Shown here: one piece after another, positions 1-8,392 of the stretch
Position numbering within the stretch: the stretch's first letter is position 1
How the letters are laid out: each line of letters starts with the position of its first letter
Source of the DNA: Acetobacter cerevisiae
Lineage (GTDB): Bacteria; Pseudomonadota; Alphaproteobacteria; Acetobacterales; Acetobacteraceae
Length of the DNA: 64,000 nucleotides
Assembly: GCF_001580535.1 (NCBI RefSeq)
Contig: NZ_LHZA01000150.1
Span: 1 to 64,000 of the forward strand
Direction: 5' to 3'
Notes under the pieces: generated by a model
What the model was told of the DNA's origin: nothing
Databases searched by the model: none
Seen by the model: only the letters and a program-made list of their open reading frames with translations
Program-made: the position numbers and the translations under genes

Positions 1-22
1 ATAGCGAATTTCCAAAAGGGCT

Positions 23-727
23 CTAACAATTATTTACAAATTTTTTAGGCAACTCAAAAAAATCATTATTAGAAATAGAAAAAGTTGGAAATTCAAATGG
101 ACCATTAGGAGTCCACCTATTATCAAATCCTACTATTTTATGGTCGGAATTATCATTCCATAAAACTACCAACGGAATACTGTCTTTTTCCTTTCCAAAT
201 GATATTTTTATATTTACAAACTCTCTTCCGTTTACAGATACATAACAAACACTTTGCTCCACTCCACTCAACACTTTAAGCAATGCATCTATTTTTTGAT
301 ATTCATTCATTGATATATAAACATTATTAAAATTCCGTGTTCTCATGCCTATAATAGATATAAAATCTTCGGCGATCATGGGCCCGGTACCCTGAAGAAA
401 TACTGGAAGTATCAATCCTGCTGCAACAGGAGATAATATTAAAAATAATGATCTTTTATAATTATCTTTAGGTATTTTATCAACTGCTGCAATAGAAAAA
501 AATCCAACCATGAAAAAATAAACCGACAATGAAATACTATAATTATTTACTCTTTCTACATATAAACTAATAAAAATAATAGAAAAAACTAAAATAGATC
601 CAATAAAATACCAATAAACCCAACTCTTTGTATTTGGTATTATGTTAGATTTATCTAAATTACTCGCATTCAAAATTTTCTTCATGAAAAAATTTATTAG
701 CATGTATAACCAAAGACTTGATGCCAT
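23..727 (-). CDS. Hypothetical membrane protein, C-terminal fragment (AT-rich)
   Basis: The 234-codon frame has two or three hydrophobic segments near residues 37-56, 68-82 and 90-112, followed by a soluble C-terminal half of about 120 residues. I do not recognise a family. Base composition is far more AT-rich than the rest of the window, which suggests transfer. It overlaps the upstream 88-codon frame. The 8-T run at the junction is one base short of letting both frames read as a single protein of about 313 residues (see findings). The ATG at 727 has no clear ribosome binding site, which fits the idea that this is the 3' part of a broken or frameshifted gene. It ends in TAG, a rare stop in this window. 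Confidence 0.55.
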   Translation of the reverse strand: MASSLWLYMLINFFMKKILNASNLDKSNIIPNTKSWVYWYFIGSILVFSIIFISLYVERVNNYSISLSVYFFMVGFFSIAAVDKIPKDNYKRSLFLILSPVAAGLILPVFLQGTGPMIAEDFISIIGMRTRNFNNVYISMNEYQKIDALLKVLSGVEQSVCYVSVNGREFVNIKISFGKEKDSIPLVVLWNDNSDHKIVGFDNRWTPNGPFEFPTFSISNNDFFELPKKFVNNC

Positions 728-963
728 TCCGTAAAGAACGAGAAGCGTATAAAAAAAACACTAACAATGCCCAGAATAATAAATATAGGTACATTTATTT
801 GCGTTAAAAATGATGATAGATTTCTAATATGAATTTGATAATAAAATAACACTACATATCCAGGAATTGACAGCAATAGAACAGGTGTAATCAATGGAAC
901 AAAAAATAAGAATATTTTTTTTAGGTTTATTTTTTTTCCATTTGGATTTTCTGAAATACTCAT
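697..963 (-). CDS. Hypothetical membrane protein, N-terminal fragment (AT-rich)
   Basis: An 88-codon frame starts with a short Lys/Asn-rich cytosolic leader (MSISENPNGKK), followed by two strongly hydrophobic segments near residues 17-42 and 55-75. No family is recognised. It is AT-rich like the overlapping downstream frame. Its last codons (after residue ~71) have low hydrophobicity and look out of frame. Adding one T in the 8-T run at 751-758 continues the membrane segment smoothly into the 23-727 frame. Either this is the start of a frameshifted pseudogene, or the two frames are joined by slippage. A true 88-residue protein is the less likely reading. Confidence 0.5.
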   Translation of the reverse strand: MSISENPNGKKINLKKIFLFFVPLITPVLLLSIPGYVVLFYYQIHIRNLSSFLTQINVPIFIILGIVSVFFIRFSFFTEWHQVFGYTC

Positions 964-1142
964 ACCTTAATATTCCTTCTTATTGTAAGATGATTAATAT
1001 AATATAGTATCTTATTTCCAATATCACAGCAATAATTTTCATTATAGATAAAGAAAATTCGTGTACAGAATGGATTTTTGAGGATTCTAAACGCAATTCG
1101 AACAAAAAACGAAATTCCATCACATGAAAGTGAATAAACTAA

Positions 1143-2058
1143 GAGCCTGAATCAGAAAGCGGTTTGATTGATTTTTCGCAGAACTCTGCGGATATGGGCA
1201 ATCATCAACCACGCGTGGGATGACGAGATTGTTGCCTCGACATCCTTCGTGAGGCGACGGCAACGTCCGAGCCATGCAAAGCTACGCTCCACGATCCAGC
1301 GTTTGGGCAAGACGACGAAGCCTTCGGCCCGATCGCTACGTTTGACGATCTCGATCGTCCATCGGCCGAGTTCAGCCAGCGCACCACGCAACTTCTCGCC
1401 AGCATATCCCCCGTCACCGATCAGATGGCGAAGCCAAGGGAATAATGAGCGTATTCTGGTCGCTACCAGCGGCGCACCGTCACGATCCTGAATGTCGGCG
1501 GGATGCACGGCAGCCGCCACGACATGACCCAGCGTGTCGGTCGTGATATGCCGCTTGCGTCCCCTGATCTTCTTGCCCGCGTCATAACCGCGTGGACCGC
1601 CGTTTTCAGCAGTTTTAACCGACTGGCTGTCAATAATGCCTACCGAAGGCGTGGCGTCTCGCCCGTCCTGCTCACGCGACAGGATCACGAGAATATGGTT
1701 AATGGCTTCCCATCTTCCCTCGCGGATCCAACGGTAGAAATAGCCCTGTACGGTCGTGAAGGCCGGAAAGTGCCGGGGCAACTGCCGCCATTGGCAGCCG
1801 GTCGTGACGATATAGAGGATCGCCTCCATGACCCGGCGCAAATCCGTACGTCGTGGTCTGCCCAGCCGTTTCTTCTCGGGCATCAGCGGCGCAATCAGCG
1901 CCCACTCCGCATCGCGCAGGTCGCTTGCATATTCCAGGTCGTCCCGGCGATACTGCGCTCGGGTGATTTCAGTCCAGGCCATCTTGATCTCATCAGGTTC
2001 TCGCAAACCCATGAATCATAACCTGCTGAAATCACTCAACTCATTTTCGGTCAGACAC
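1143..2058 (-). mobile_element. IS5-family (IS1031-like group) insertion sequence, 916 bp
   Basis: The element carries one full-length DDE transposase frame. The ends form imperfect inverted repeats: the left end begins GAGCCTGA, and the right end reads inward as GTGTCTGA followed by further matches with a small gap. Both ends are flanked by TAA (1140-1142 and 2059-2061), a 3-bp target duplication of the TNA type expected for the IS1031 group of IS5. Length, single gene and target site all fit that group, which is common in acetic acid bacteria. It sits at the edge of the AT-rich tract. The copy looks intact and may be active. Confidence 0.85.
1152..1982 (-). CDS. IS5 family transposase
   Basis: DDE-type transposase of about 276 residues. 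The N-terminal half carries the DUF4096-like region (DAEWALIAPLMP, then GCQWRQLP). The catalytic domain shows the first Asp in IIDSQSVK, the second in IGDGGYAG and the Glu in the ERSFAWLGR stretch, with the DDE-flanking Arg and Lys residues in place. The frame opens at an ATG at 2012, but the usual start for this group reads MAWTEITR, so I place the start at 1982. It nearly fills the element, leaving short ends for the inverted repeats. No frameshift or missing catalytic residue is visible. Confidence 0.85.
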   Translation of the reverse strand: MAWTEITRAQYRRDDLEYASDLRDAEWALIAPLMPEKKRLGRPRRTDLRRVMEAILYIVTTGCQWRQLPRHFPAFTTVQGYFYRWIREGRWEAINHILVILSREQDGRDATPSVGIIDSQSVKTAENGGPRGYDAGKKIRGRKRHITTDTLGHVVAAAVHPADIQDRDGAPLVATRIRSLFPWLRHLIGDGGYAGEKLRGALAELGRWTIEIVKRSDRAEGFVVLPKRWIVERSFAWLGRCRRLTKDVEATISSSHAWLMIAHIRRVLRKINQTAF

Positions 2059-2279
2059 TAAGAATGTCCTAGTCACAAAATTTTTCGGAATAACTATAAA
2101 TATCCAGTTTGCGAGCGATTATCCTCGCCGCAGACTAGCTCATCAAGAGGCGGCTTATCGCCCTTCAAAACCATTTGGACTGCCAATATGGCACCGTGAT
2201 ATCTAACACAACGACCATACTTTTCATCTGAGATTTTTCATCTGAGATAAGGCGAAAGCAGTCATAACAGTTTGAAAAA
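2059..2279. other. Intergenic spacer after the IS element with a 14-bp tandem duplication
   Basis: No supportable gene. The stretch is AT-rich near the IS end. It contains a perfect direct duplication of the 14-mer TTTTCATCTGAGAT at 2221-2234 and 2235-2248, just downstream of the DUF523 gene stop on the minus strand. Confidence 0.5.
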
Positions 2280-2786
2280 TTAATTCTTTGGAAGAACTTT
2301 TGAGAGAAAAGCCACAAGTCCATCAATCTCCGTCTCCGCAAACACCTGCACACCGTGGGTGCGGAGGAGGGCTGTGGTGACGCCGGTGCCGGGGTGTTTT
2401 TGGCCCTGAAAGGTGCCGTCATAGATGTGGGTGCTGCCGCAGGAGGGGCTGGCGTCGGTCAGGATGGCGAATTTGCAATCGTGTTCCTGCGCCAAAGCCA
2501 GTGCGATTTTGGCACCGGTGATGAACTGGTCTGTCACATCCGCTCCGGTTGTATCCTGCACGCGGGCGGTGCTGGCCAGCACGTCGGGGCCGGAGTGGCC
2601 TTGGGTGATTTCAGCCGGGGGGCGTGGGGTGCTGAAGCCTGCAGCGACTTCCGGGCAGATGATGACAAGTTGCCCCGCCTTGTGCCATGCGCTCAAAGCC
2701 GGATGTAAAACGGGCTTTGCGGAGCCGTTATAACGGACGGGACGGCCAAGCAGGCAGGCGCTGATCAGAATTTTTGGGAGTGTCAC
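2280..2786 (-). CDS. DUF523 domain-containing protein (YbbK-like)
   Basis: 168 residues, essentially one DUF523 domain. The N-terminus has the family hallmark ISACLLGRPVRYNG, the middle has CPEVAAGFSTPRPPAEI, and the C-terminal part has DASPSCGS. The conserved Cys residues in ACLLG, CPE and PSCG suggest a metal or redox site, but the function of the family is not established. The start is GTG at 2786 with a strong AGGAAGGA ribosome binding site. It stands alone and is transcribed toward the IS element. It is the first gene of the GC-rich backbone at this end. Confidence 0.88.
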   Translation of the reverse strand: MTLPKILISACLLGRPVRYNGSAKPVLHPALSAWHKAGQLVIICPEVAAGFSTPRPPAEITQGHSGPDVLASTARVQDTTGADVTDQFITGAKIALALAQEHDCKFAILTDASPSCGSTHIYDGTFQGQKHPGTGVTTALLRTHGVQVFAETEIDGLVAFLSKVLPKN

Positions 2787-2997
2787 GGACCGTCCTTCCT
2801 GCGTGCTGGGGATGCCCTTTGTTTTAGGGCAGAAACGGATGCGGTGTTACCCTGTTTCATGCGCTTTTTGTCCCCTTTATTGCAGGCCGCGCGGTCACAA
2901 TTCCCCCCATGGTCTTGAAATTGCCCAGAATACCCTGGACTAAAGGGGTAAGTGCGCGGATGCGTACGCGTGACAAACAGACACTTCAGGGATGGTT

Positions 2998-3816
2998 ATG
3001 GAACATCAGGTTAATTCATTATGGAGCCAGCTTAATGCCTGGCTACCGACAGTATTAAGCTACACCGGGCAGGTTATTCTGGCTCTTATTGTGCTTCTGG
3101 TTGGCTGGAAGATTATCAACATGGTCATCCGCGCCATGGGCCGGATGATGGCGGCAAGCCATATTGAACCGACATTGCAGGGCTTTCTGCTGAGCGTTGC
3201 GGGCCTGCTGATGAAGGCTCTGCTGCTGATCAGCGTGGCCTCCATGGTGGGGATTGCCACAACATCGTTCGTCGCCGTTCTGGGGGCGGCCGGTCTGGCC
3301 GTGGGCATGGCGTTGCAGGGTAGCCTTGCGAACTTTGCCGGTGGCGTGCTGATCCTGCTGTTCCGCCCCTTCAAGGTGGGGGATTCCATTGTGGCCGGTG
3401 GCAGCGCAGGCACCGTGGAATCTATCGAAATGTTCCGCACTGTTCTGCGGGATGCCAAAAACGATCTGATTTATGTGCCCAATGGCACGCTTTCCAACAA
3501 CATTGTGGTCAACAGCTCTCAGTCTGACATGTTGCAGGCCTCTGTTACGCTGCTGATTGACTATAACGACGATATCGACAAAGCCCGCGCCCTGCTGCTT
3601 GGTGCTGTGCAAAATGATGAGCTGGTTCTGAAAAACCCCGGCCCGTCCGTCGGTTTCCTGCCGCAGCCTGCTAACATTGCAGTGACACTCAGCTTCTGGT
3701 GTGCGCCGGGTAACGTCACGCCGCTGACGGGTAAATATTCTGAAACGGCCATTCAGGTTCTCAAACAGAACGGCTACCGTCTGGGCACCACCACCCGCGC
3801 GGCTCCGGCTAACTGA
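2998..3816 (+). CDS. mscS: MscS family small-conductance mechanosensitive channel
   Basis: About 272 residues, the size of the compact E. coli MscS type. Three N-terminal hydrophobic segments are followed by the pore helix, which is rich in Gly and Ala (GAAGLAVGMALQGSLANFAG). The beta domain follows, with the typical RPFKVGD sequence and then YVPNG and NNI(V)VN. It should act as a tension-gated inner-membrane valve releasing solutes on osmotic downshock. ATG codons occur at 2992 and 2998; the AGGG at about 2988 is better spaced for 2998. The gene is monocistronic and convergent with the cobalamin operon end. Confidence 0.93.
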   Translation: MEHQVNSLWSQLNAWLPTVLSYTGQVILALIVLLVGWKIINMVIRAMGRMMAASHIEPTLQGFLLSVAGLLMKALLLISVASMVGIATTSFVAVLGAAGLAVGMALQGSLANFAGGVLILLFRPFKVGDSIVAGGSAGTVESIEMFRTVLRDAKNDLIYVPNGTLSNNIVVNSSQSDMLQASVTLLIDYNDDIDKARALLLGAVQNDELVLKNPGPSVGFLPQPANIAVTLSFWCAPGNVTPLTGKYSETAIQVLKQNGYRLGTTTRAAPAN

Positions 3817-3936
3817 ACGCGGGATACAGGCAGGTCTGAGCGCCACACATCGGCAAACGGACCTGTTATTGGTTAGCGTTTTGAGCACAGTCTTCTTTTT
3901 TACAGAGAAGGCCGCGTTTTTTTATGGCGTAAACGC

Positions 3937-5520
3937 TTAGGAAAAACAGCTCTCTTGGGGCGTGAGCGTTTTGTAGTCTGGCACGGTTGCGAGGGCCAGA
4001 AGGGCATCCAGATCGATATGGGCTTCCAGATGGTCTGCCAGCCTGTCGAGCGCCTGTTCTACGACGGTATCGTGATGCTCCGGCAGGCTGGCCTCATACC
4101 AGATCCCACCGGGGCAGAACGCAGCCCCGCCTGCGCGGGCCAGCAGGGCCATGCGGGCCGCGCGGTGGCCGAACACGCCGTGCAGATACGTGCCGTAAAC
4201 CTGCCCGCTGGCGGCGATGGCCCCCTCCCCGTCCCCGTTCAGAACCAGTAACGGGCGGGCGCGGTCCGGGCCGGTGGTGCGGCCAATGTGCATTTCATAA
4301 CCGGACACCGGGGCTTGTGTGCCTGCAACGGTGCCGGATGTGTCTTCCAGATGTTTATCGTCACTCAGCACTGTTTCCACGGCCAGCAGGCCGAGGCCGG
4401 GGGCTGCGCCGGATGGGCCTTCCGTGCCGTGTGGGTCTGCCACAGTCTGGCCCAGCATCTGATAGCCGCCGCACAGGCCCATCACATGGCCGCCTCGGGC
4501 CAGATGGGCGGTGAGATCCTCCGCCCAGCCTTCCGCCCGGAAAGTCGCGAGGTCCGCCAAGGTGCCTTTGGAACCGGGAAGCAAAACAAGATCACACTCC
4601 GGCAGGCGTTGCCCACGTTGCACGGGGAGAATTTGCACGCCCGGTTCTGCACACAGCGGGTCCAGATCATCAAAATTCGCAATAAGTGGCAGAAGGGGAA
4701 TGGCAATGCGTAAAGGGCGCTGCGCGTTATCATCCCCGTTATGCACAGAGATGTACACAGGGGGCGTGGTGCGGCGGGCTGTCAGATTGGTCAGCAAATC
4801 GGCGGCGTCTTCTGCGGGCAGAGTGCGGACAGCGGGCAGGTCCGGCACAAGGCCGAGGGCTGTCCAGCCGGTGCGCTGGACGATGAAGTCCATGCCATCA
4901 TAAAACAATGAGATATCACCGCGCATTCTGTTGACGATGAAGCCTTTGATGCGGGCCGCGTCCTCCGGTGGCAGCACAACCTGTGTGCCGACCAGACTGG
5001 CGATGACGCCGCCGCGATCAATATCACCCACCAGAACCACGGGGGCGTTGACGGCTTCTGCAAAGCCCATATTGGCAATATCGCGGGCGCGTAAGTTGAT
5101 TTCCGATGCGGAGCCAGCACCTTCCACCAGAACGAGGTCCGCCTGTTCGGCAAGGCGCTGAAAACTTTCGACCACAACGGGAAGAAGGGTGTCTTTGCGT
5201 TTCTGATAATCCCGCGCGCCAAGGCTGTTCCGCACCTGACCGCGCACGACCAGTTGTGCTCCGGTCTCGCCCTGGGGTTTGAGCAGGACCGGGTTCATGT
5301 CCACTGTGGGACGCACACCGCAGGCCCGCGCCTGCAACGCCTGTGCGCGGCCTATTTCCCCGCCCTCTGCGGTAACAGCGGCATTATTGGACATGTTTTG
5401 CGGTTTGAAGGGCCGCACCCGCAGGCCGCGCCGGGTAAAGGCCCGCGCCAGACCTGCCACCAGAGTTGATTTCCCGACACTTGAGCCTGTTCCCTGCACC
5501 ATGAGAACGCGTGCGCTCAA
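3937..5520 (-). CDS. cobQ: Cobyric acid synthase (glutamine-hydrolysing)
   Basis: 527 residues. CobQ amidates the b, d, e and g carboxylates of adenosylcobyrinic acid a,c-diamide. The N-terminal ATP-binding domain begins [12 protein letters not shown] (residues 8-19) and has KPQNMSNN at 39-46. The C-terminal class I glutamine amidotransferase-like domain has the nucleophile Cys350 in [11 protein letters not shown] and His447 in YLHGVFG. It overlaps cobO by 4 bp (ATGA), the signature of translational coupling. It is the last gene of the riboswitch-controlled cobalamin operon and ends with TAA at 3937. Confidence 0.96.
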   Translation of the reverse strand: MSARVLMVQGTGSSVGKSTLVAGLARAFTRRGLRVRPFKPQNMSNNAAVTAEGGEIGRAQALQARACGVRPTVDMNPVLLKPQGETGAQLVVRGQVRNSLGARDYQKRKDTLLPVVVESFQRLAEQADLVLVEGAGSASEINLRARDIANMGFAEAVNAPVVLVGDIDRGGVIASLVGTQVVLPPEDAARIKGFIVNRMRGDISLFYDGMDFIVQRTGWTALGLVPDLPAVRTLPAEDAADLLTNLTARRTTPPVYISVHNGDDNAQRPLRIAIPLLPLIANFDDLDPLCAEPGVQILPVQRGQRLPECDLVLLPGSKGTLADLATFRAEGWAEDLTAHLARGGHVMGLCGGYQMLGQTVADPHGTEGPSGAAPGLGLLAVETVLSDDKHLEDTSGTVAGTQAPVSGYEMHIGRTTGPDRARPLLVLNGDGEGAIAASGQVYGTYLHGVFGHRAARMALLARAGGAAFCPGGIWYEASLPEHHDTVVEQALDRLADHLEAHIDLDALLALATVPDYKTLTPQESCFS

Positions 5521-6143
5521 AACTCCACTCCCTGCTGGGCCCGAACGCCGTTTTTGAAATGGTGTTTGACCAACGTCATTTCCGTCACCAGATCCGCGGC
5601 CTCGATGAGTTCCGGTTTAGCGTTGCGGCCTGTCACGATCACATGCTGGCCCTCGGGCCGGGCCGCAAAAGCTGCCAGAACTTCAGGGAGCGGCAGGTAA
5701 TCATACCGCAGGGCGATATTGAGTTCATCCAGCACCACAAGGGCGACATCCGGGTTAGAGAGGGCCTCCTTCGCCACGGCCCATGCCTGCTGGCAGGCGG
5801 CAATATCCCGCGCGCGGTCCTGTGTTTCCCACGTAAAACCCTCGCCCAGAGCATGGAATTCCACAAGGCCCTCAAACCGGTCCAGCGCCCGGCGTTCACC
5901 CGTATCCCACGCGCCTTTGATAAACTGCACCACCACCACGCGGCGGCCATAGCCGACCGTGCGCAGGGCCAGCCCGAAGGCGGCGGTCGATTTGCCTTTA
6001 CCTGGCCCGGTATGGACCATGAGCAAACCTTTTTCGATCTGCTTGCCCGCGACTTCCTGATCCTGCACGGCCTTGCGCTTTTGCATTTTCTCGCGATGGC
6101 GGGCGGCTTCACTTTCCGGAGAGGACGGCGCGGCAGAGGTCAT
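5517..6143 (-). CDS. cobO: Cob(I)yrinic acid a,c-diamide adenosyltransferase
   Basis: 208 residues, the CobO/BtuR (CobA) type. The enzyme transfers the adenosyl group of ATP to reduced corrinoid. A P-loop variant [14 protein letters not shown] lies at residues 44-57, and the Walker B-like [10 protein letters not shown] sequence about 90 residues later. The first 35 residues are charged, as in the family. Both ends overlap neighbours by 4 bp (phosphatase upstream, cobQ downstream), so this is tight operon packing. It acts one step before CobQ. Confidence 0.96.
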   Translation of the reverse strand: MTSAAPSSPESEAARHREKMQKRKAVQDQEVAGKQIEKGLLMVHTGPGKGKSTAAFGLALRTVGYGRRVVVVQFIKGAWDTGERRALDRFEGLVEFHALGEGFTWETQDRARDIAACQQAWAVAKEALSNPDVALVVLDELNIALRYDYLPLPEVLAAFAARPEGQHVIVTGRNAKPELIEAADLVTEMTLVKHHFKNGVRAQQGVEF

Positions 6144-6829
6144 GTGAGGGTTTGTCCTGTATCAGTTTTGGGAAAAGTGAGGCTGACATCAGCCGGTGTG
6201 CGGCGGGCATCACGCGGCCAGAGGGGCACGACGGGAGCCAGAGCCGGTTCATCAGCCCCGACCTCTGGCGTAAGCCCGGCAGGTCCGTTGACCATAAAGA
6301 GACGCGCAAAGCCCTGCGGCATGGAAGGAGCCAGCAAGGCGGGGGGCGTACCAGCCGCCAGCGCGCTCAGCACCCGCAGGGGGCCGCCGTGGGACAGCAC
6401 ACAGGCAGGGGTTCCGGCCTGCTGCACATCCTGCCAGAAGGCCAGAACGCGGCGACAGAGGGCACGACCGCTCTCCCCGCCCGGTGGCACAAAGCCCTCC
6501 GGGTCCGCAGCCCATGCGTCCAGCAGGCCGCGATCAATATCCTGCCAGGGCTGACCTTCCCATTCCCCAAAATCCATTTCTGCCAGCCGGGGGTCGATTC
6601 GTAAGTCCATCCCTGTGGAAGCGGCCAGTTTACGCGCCATCTGCTGGCAGCGTTCTGCGGGGGAGCTGTAGAGCACCCGGCAGACTGCGCCCTGTGCCAG
6701 CACAGCCAGCCCGGACGTGACCCGTTCCCACCCCGGGCGCAGGGCGACATCCTGCCGCCCGTAACACACGCCCTCCGGCACCATAACGGGTGCGTGGCGC
6801 ACTAATAAAACAGGGAAAGACTGCGCCAT
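6140..6829 (-). CDS. Histidine phosphatase family protein (alpha-ribazole phosphatase-like)
   Basis: 229 residues. The phosphohistidine motif LVRHAP (His12) opens the protein, the acid/base region EMDFGEWEG lies near residue 84, and the second catalytic His147 is in SHGGP. Branch-1 histidine phosphatases in cobalamin operons usually remove the 5'-phosphate of alpha-ribazole phosphate or of cobalamin phosphate, and the position between cobB and cobO supports that role here. The last ~30 residues extend beyond the domain. A strong AGGAGA site sits 5 nt before the ATG. The assignment to this step rests on context; the fold itself is clear. Confidence 0.85.
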   Translation of the reverse strand: MAQSFPVLLVRHAPVMVPEGVCYGRQDVALRPGWERVTSGLAVLAQGAVCRVLYSSPAERCQQMARKLAASTGMDLRIDPRLAEMDFGEWEGQPWQDIDRGLLDAWAADPEGFVPPGGESGRALCRRVLAFWQDVQQAGTPACVLSHGGPLRVLSALAAGTPPALLAPSMPQGFARLFMVNGPAGLTPEVGADEPALAPVVPLWPRDARRTPADVSLTFPKTDTGQTLT

Positions 6830-6940
6830 TTTTCTCTCCTCAGCCAGAAGCGGCCGGTCTTTATAACCCCTGCCCTGACACCTCTGCTGTTGTAAACCAC
6901 GCTTTTCAACGCAGCACCGTCCCGCCCGGCTCCGTGCATT

Positions 6941-8392
6941 TCACGAAGACCCGGTATGAGACCAGCCAGAATGTGGGGGCGAGGCCGGATGACCACAAGC
7001 CAGCACATGGAAAAATGAACCCGACACAGCGCCTCTGCGCCCACCGCATGGGCCGAGGTCCGTGCCGTCTCCTGCCCGCAGGTGCGCAAGTGGGGCATCT
7101 GCCCCCGTTTCCACCACTGTTGCATAATGGAATTCATGCCCGCGCAGTGTGGTGCCCGCCTGCCCCAGCACGGACGGTGCCAGCAGCGTAGCCTCCCGAT
7201 AGCCCAGATTGAGCTTGCGCCGCGCAAAGGAGGTGACGTGGCCCAGCAGGCCCGTCATGCGGTGGCGGGTGCCCTGCGCATCTTCCAGCGCCTCACCCAG
7301 CACCATGAAGCCCCCGCACTCCCCATGCACCGGGCGCGTTTGTGCAAAGCTGGCCAGCCCATCCCGGAAATGCTCTGCCGCCGCCAGTCGGCCTGCATGC
7401 AGTTCCGGGTAGCCACCGGGCAGCCAGCACACATCGCAGGACGGGTCTGGCGCTTCATTCGCCAGTGGTGAGAACGGCACCAGCTCCGCACCGGCCTGCC
7501 GCCAGAACAGCGCCAGATGCCCATAGAGGAAGGAGAACGCGGCATCATCCGCGAGAGCGATACGCTGGCCGGGAGGTGGGAGAGCGCCGGGGGGGAGCGC
7601 CTGAATAGGAGCCGAACTGGAGCCTTGTAAGATGGCTGAGTTTAGGGGGGTAAACTGACTATTCGGAGCCTGTAAGAGCGTATCGGGCAACAGGTTTTCT
7701 GGCAGAGGTCTGGCCGTAGCGAGGATGGCGTCGAGGTTGAGTTCGCGCTCGGCCTTGTCGGCCAGGTCTTCCAGCCAGTCGGTCAGGCCGTCATGCTCCC
7801 GCGCCTGCACAAGCCCCAGATGACGCTCCGGCAGCGGCGTGCCGGGCTGGCGGAGCAATGTGCCACAGACGGGCAGACCTGCGGCCTCAATGGCCCCTTC
7901 CGTCAGTCTGGCATGGCGCGGGGACGCCACGCGGTTGAGCACCACGCCCGCCACCTGCACATCCGGCTGCCATGTGGCAAAGCCATGCGCCACCGCACCC
8001 ACCGTCTGGCCCTGACCGGACACATCGAGCACCAGCAGCACGGGGATGTTGAAGCGGGCGGCAATGTCAGATGGTGACCCGCGTGCGCCATTGGGGGCGA
8101 CTAATCCGTCAAACAGGCCCATGGCGGATTCCACCACCACGAGATCCACATCCTGCCGGGCGGCCTCCAGTGTTGCGGCCAGCAGGGCCGGGTTCATGCA
8201 CCAGCTATCCAGATTGAGGCCGGGGCGACCCGTGAGGGCGGCATGGAAGGCGGGGTCAATATAGTCCGGGCCGGTCTTGGCAGCCCCCACCCGGATACCC
8301 CGCCGCCGGAAGGCCGCCAGCAGGGCCAGCGTAACCGTGGTTTTCCCGCCGCCGGACCGGGGTGCTGCCACCATGATAGCACGTGCGCTCAT
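6941..8392 (-). CDS. cobB: Cobyrinate a,c-diamide synthase
   Basis: 483 residues from the ATG at 8392, which overlaps the cobN stop as ATGA; an upstream in-frame extension to 8446 lies inside cobN and is unlikely to be used. CobB amidates the a and c side chains of (hydrogeno)byrinic acid with glutamine and ATP. The N-terminal nucleotide-binding site is APRSGGGKTT (residues 10-19), followed by KTGPDYIDP. The amidotransferase nucleophile is Cys359 in HGECGGFMVLG. A Pro/Ser-rich linker of about 45 residues (230-275) joins the halves. A gap of 111 bp separates it from the phosphatase gene. Confidence 0.95.
   Translation of the reverse strand: MSARAIMVAAPRSGGGKTTVTLALLAAFRRRGIRVGAAKTGPDYIDPAFHAALTGRPGLNLDSWCMNPALLAATLEAARQDVDLVVVESAMGLFDGLVAPNGARGSPSDIAARFNIPVLLVLDVSGQGQTVGAVAHGFATWQPDVQVAGVVLNRVASPRHARLTEGAIEAAGLPVCGTLLRQPGTPLPERHLGLVQAREHDGLTDWLEDLADKAERELNLDAILATARPLPENLLPDTLLQAPNSQFTPLNSAILQGSSSAPIQALPPGALPPPGQRIALADDAAFSFLYGHLALFWRQAGAELVPFSPLANEAPDPSCDVCWLPGGYPELHAGRLAAAEHFRDGLASFAQTRPVHGECGGFMVLGEALEDAQGTRHRMTGLLGHVTSFARRKLNLGYREATLLAPSVLGQAGTTLRGHEFHYATVVETGADAPLAHLRAGDGTDLGPCGGRRGAVSGSFFHVLACGHPASPPHSGWSHTGSS

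Noticed and set aside
5511-6554. Plus-strand 347-codon frame over cobO and the phosphatase gene
   Set aside because: It overlaps two well-supported genes on the other strand and has no motif.
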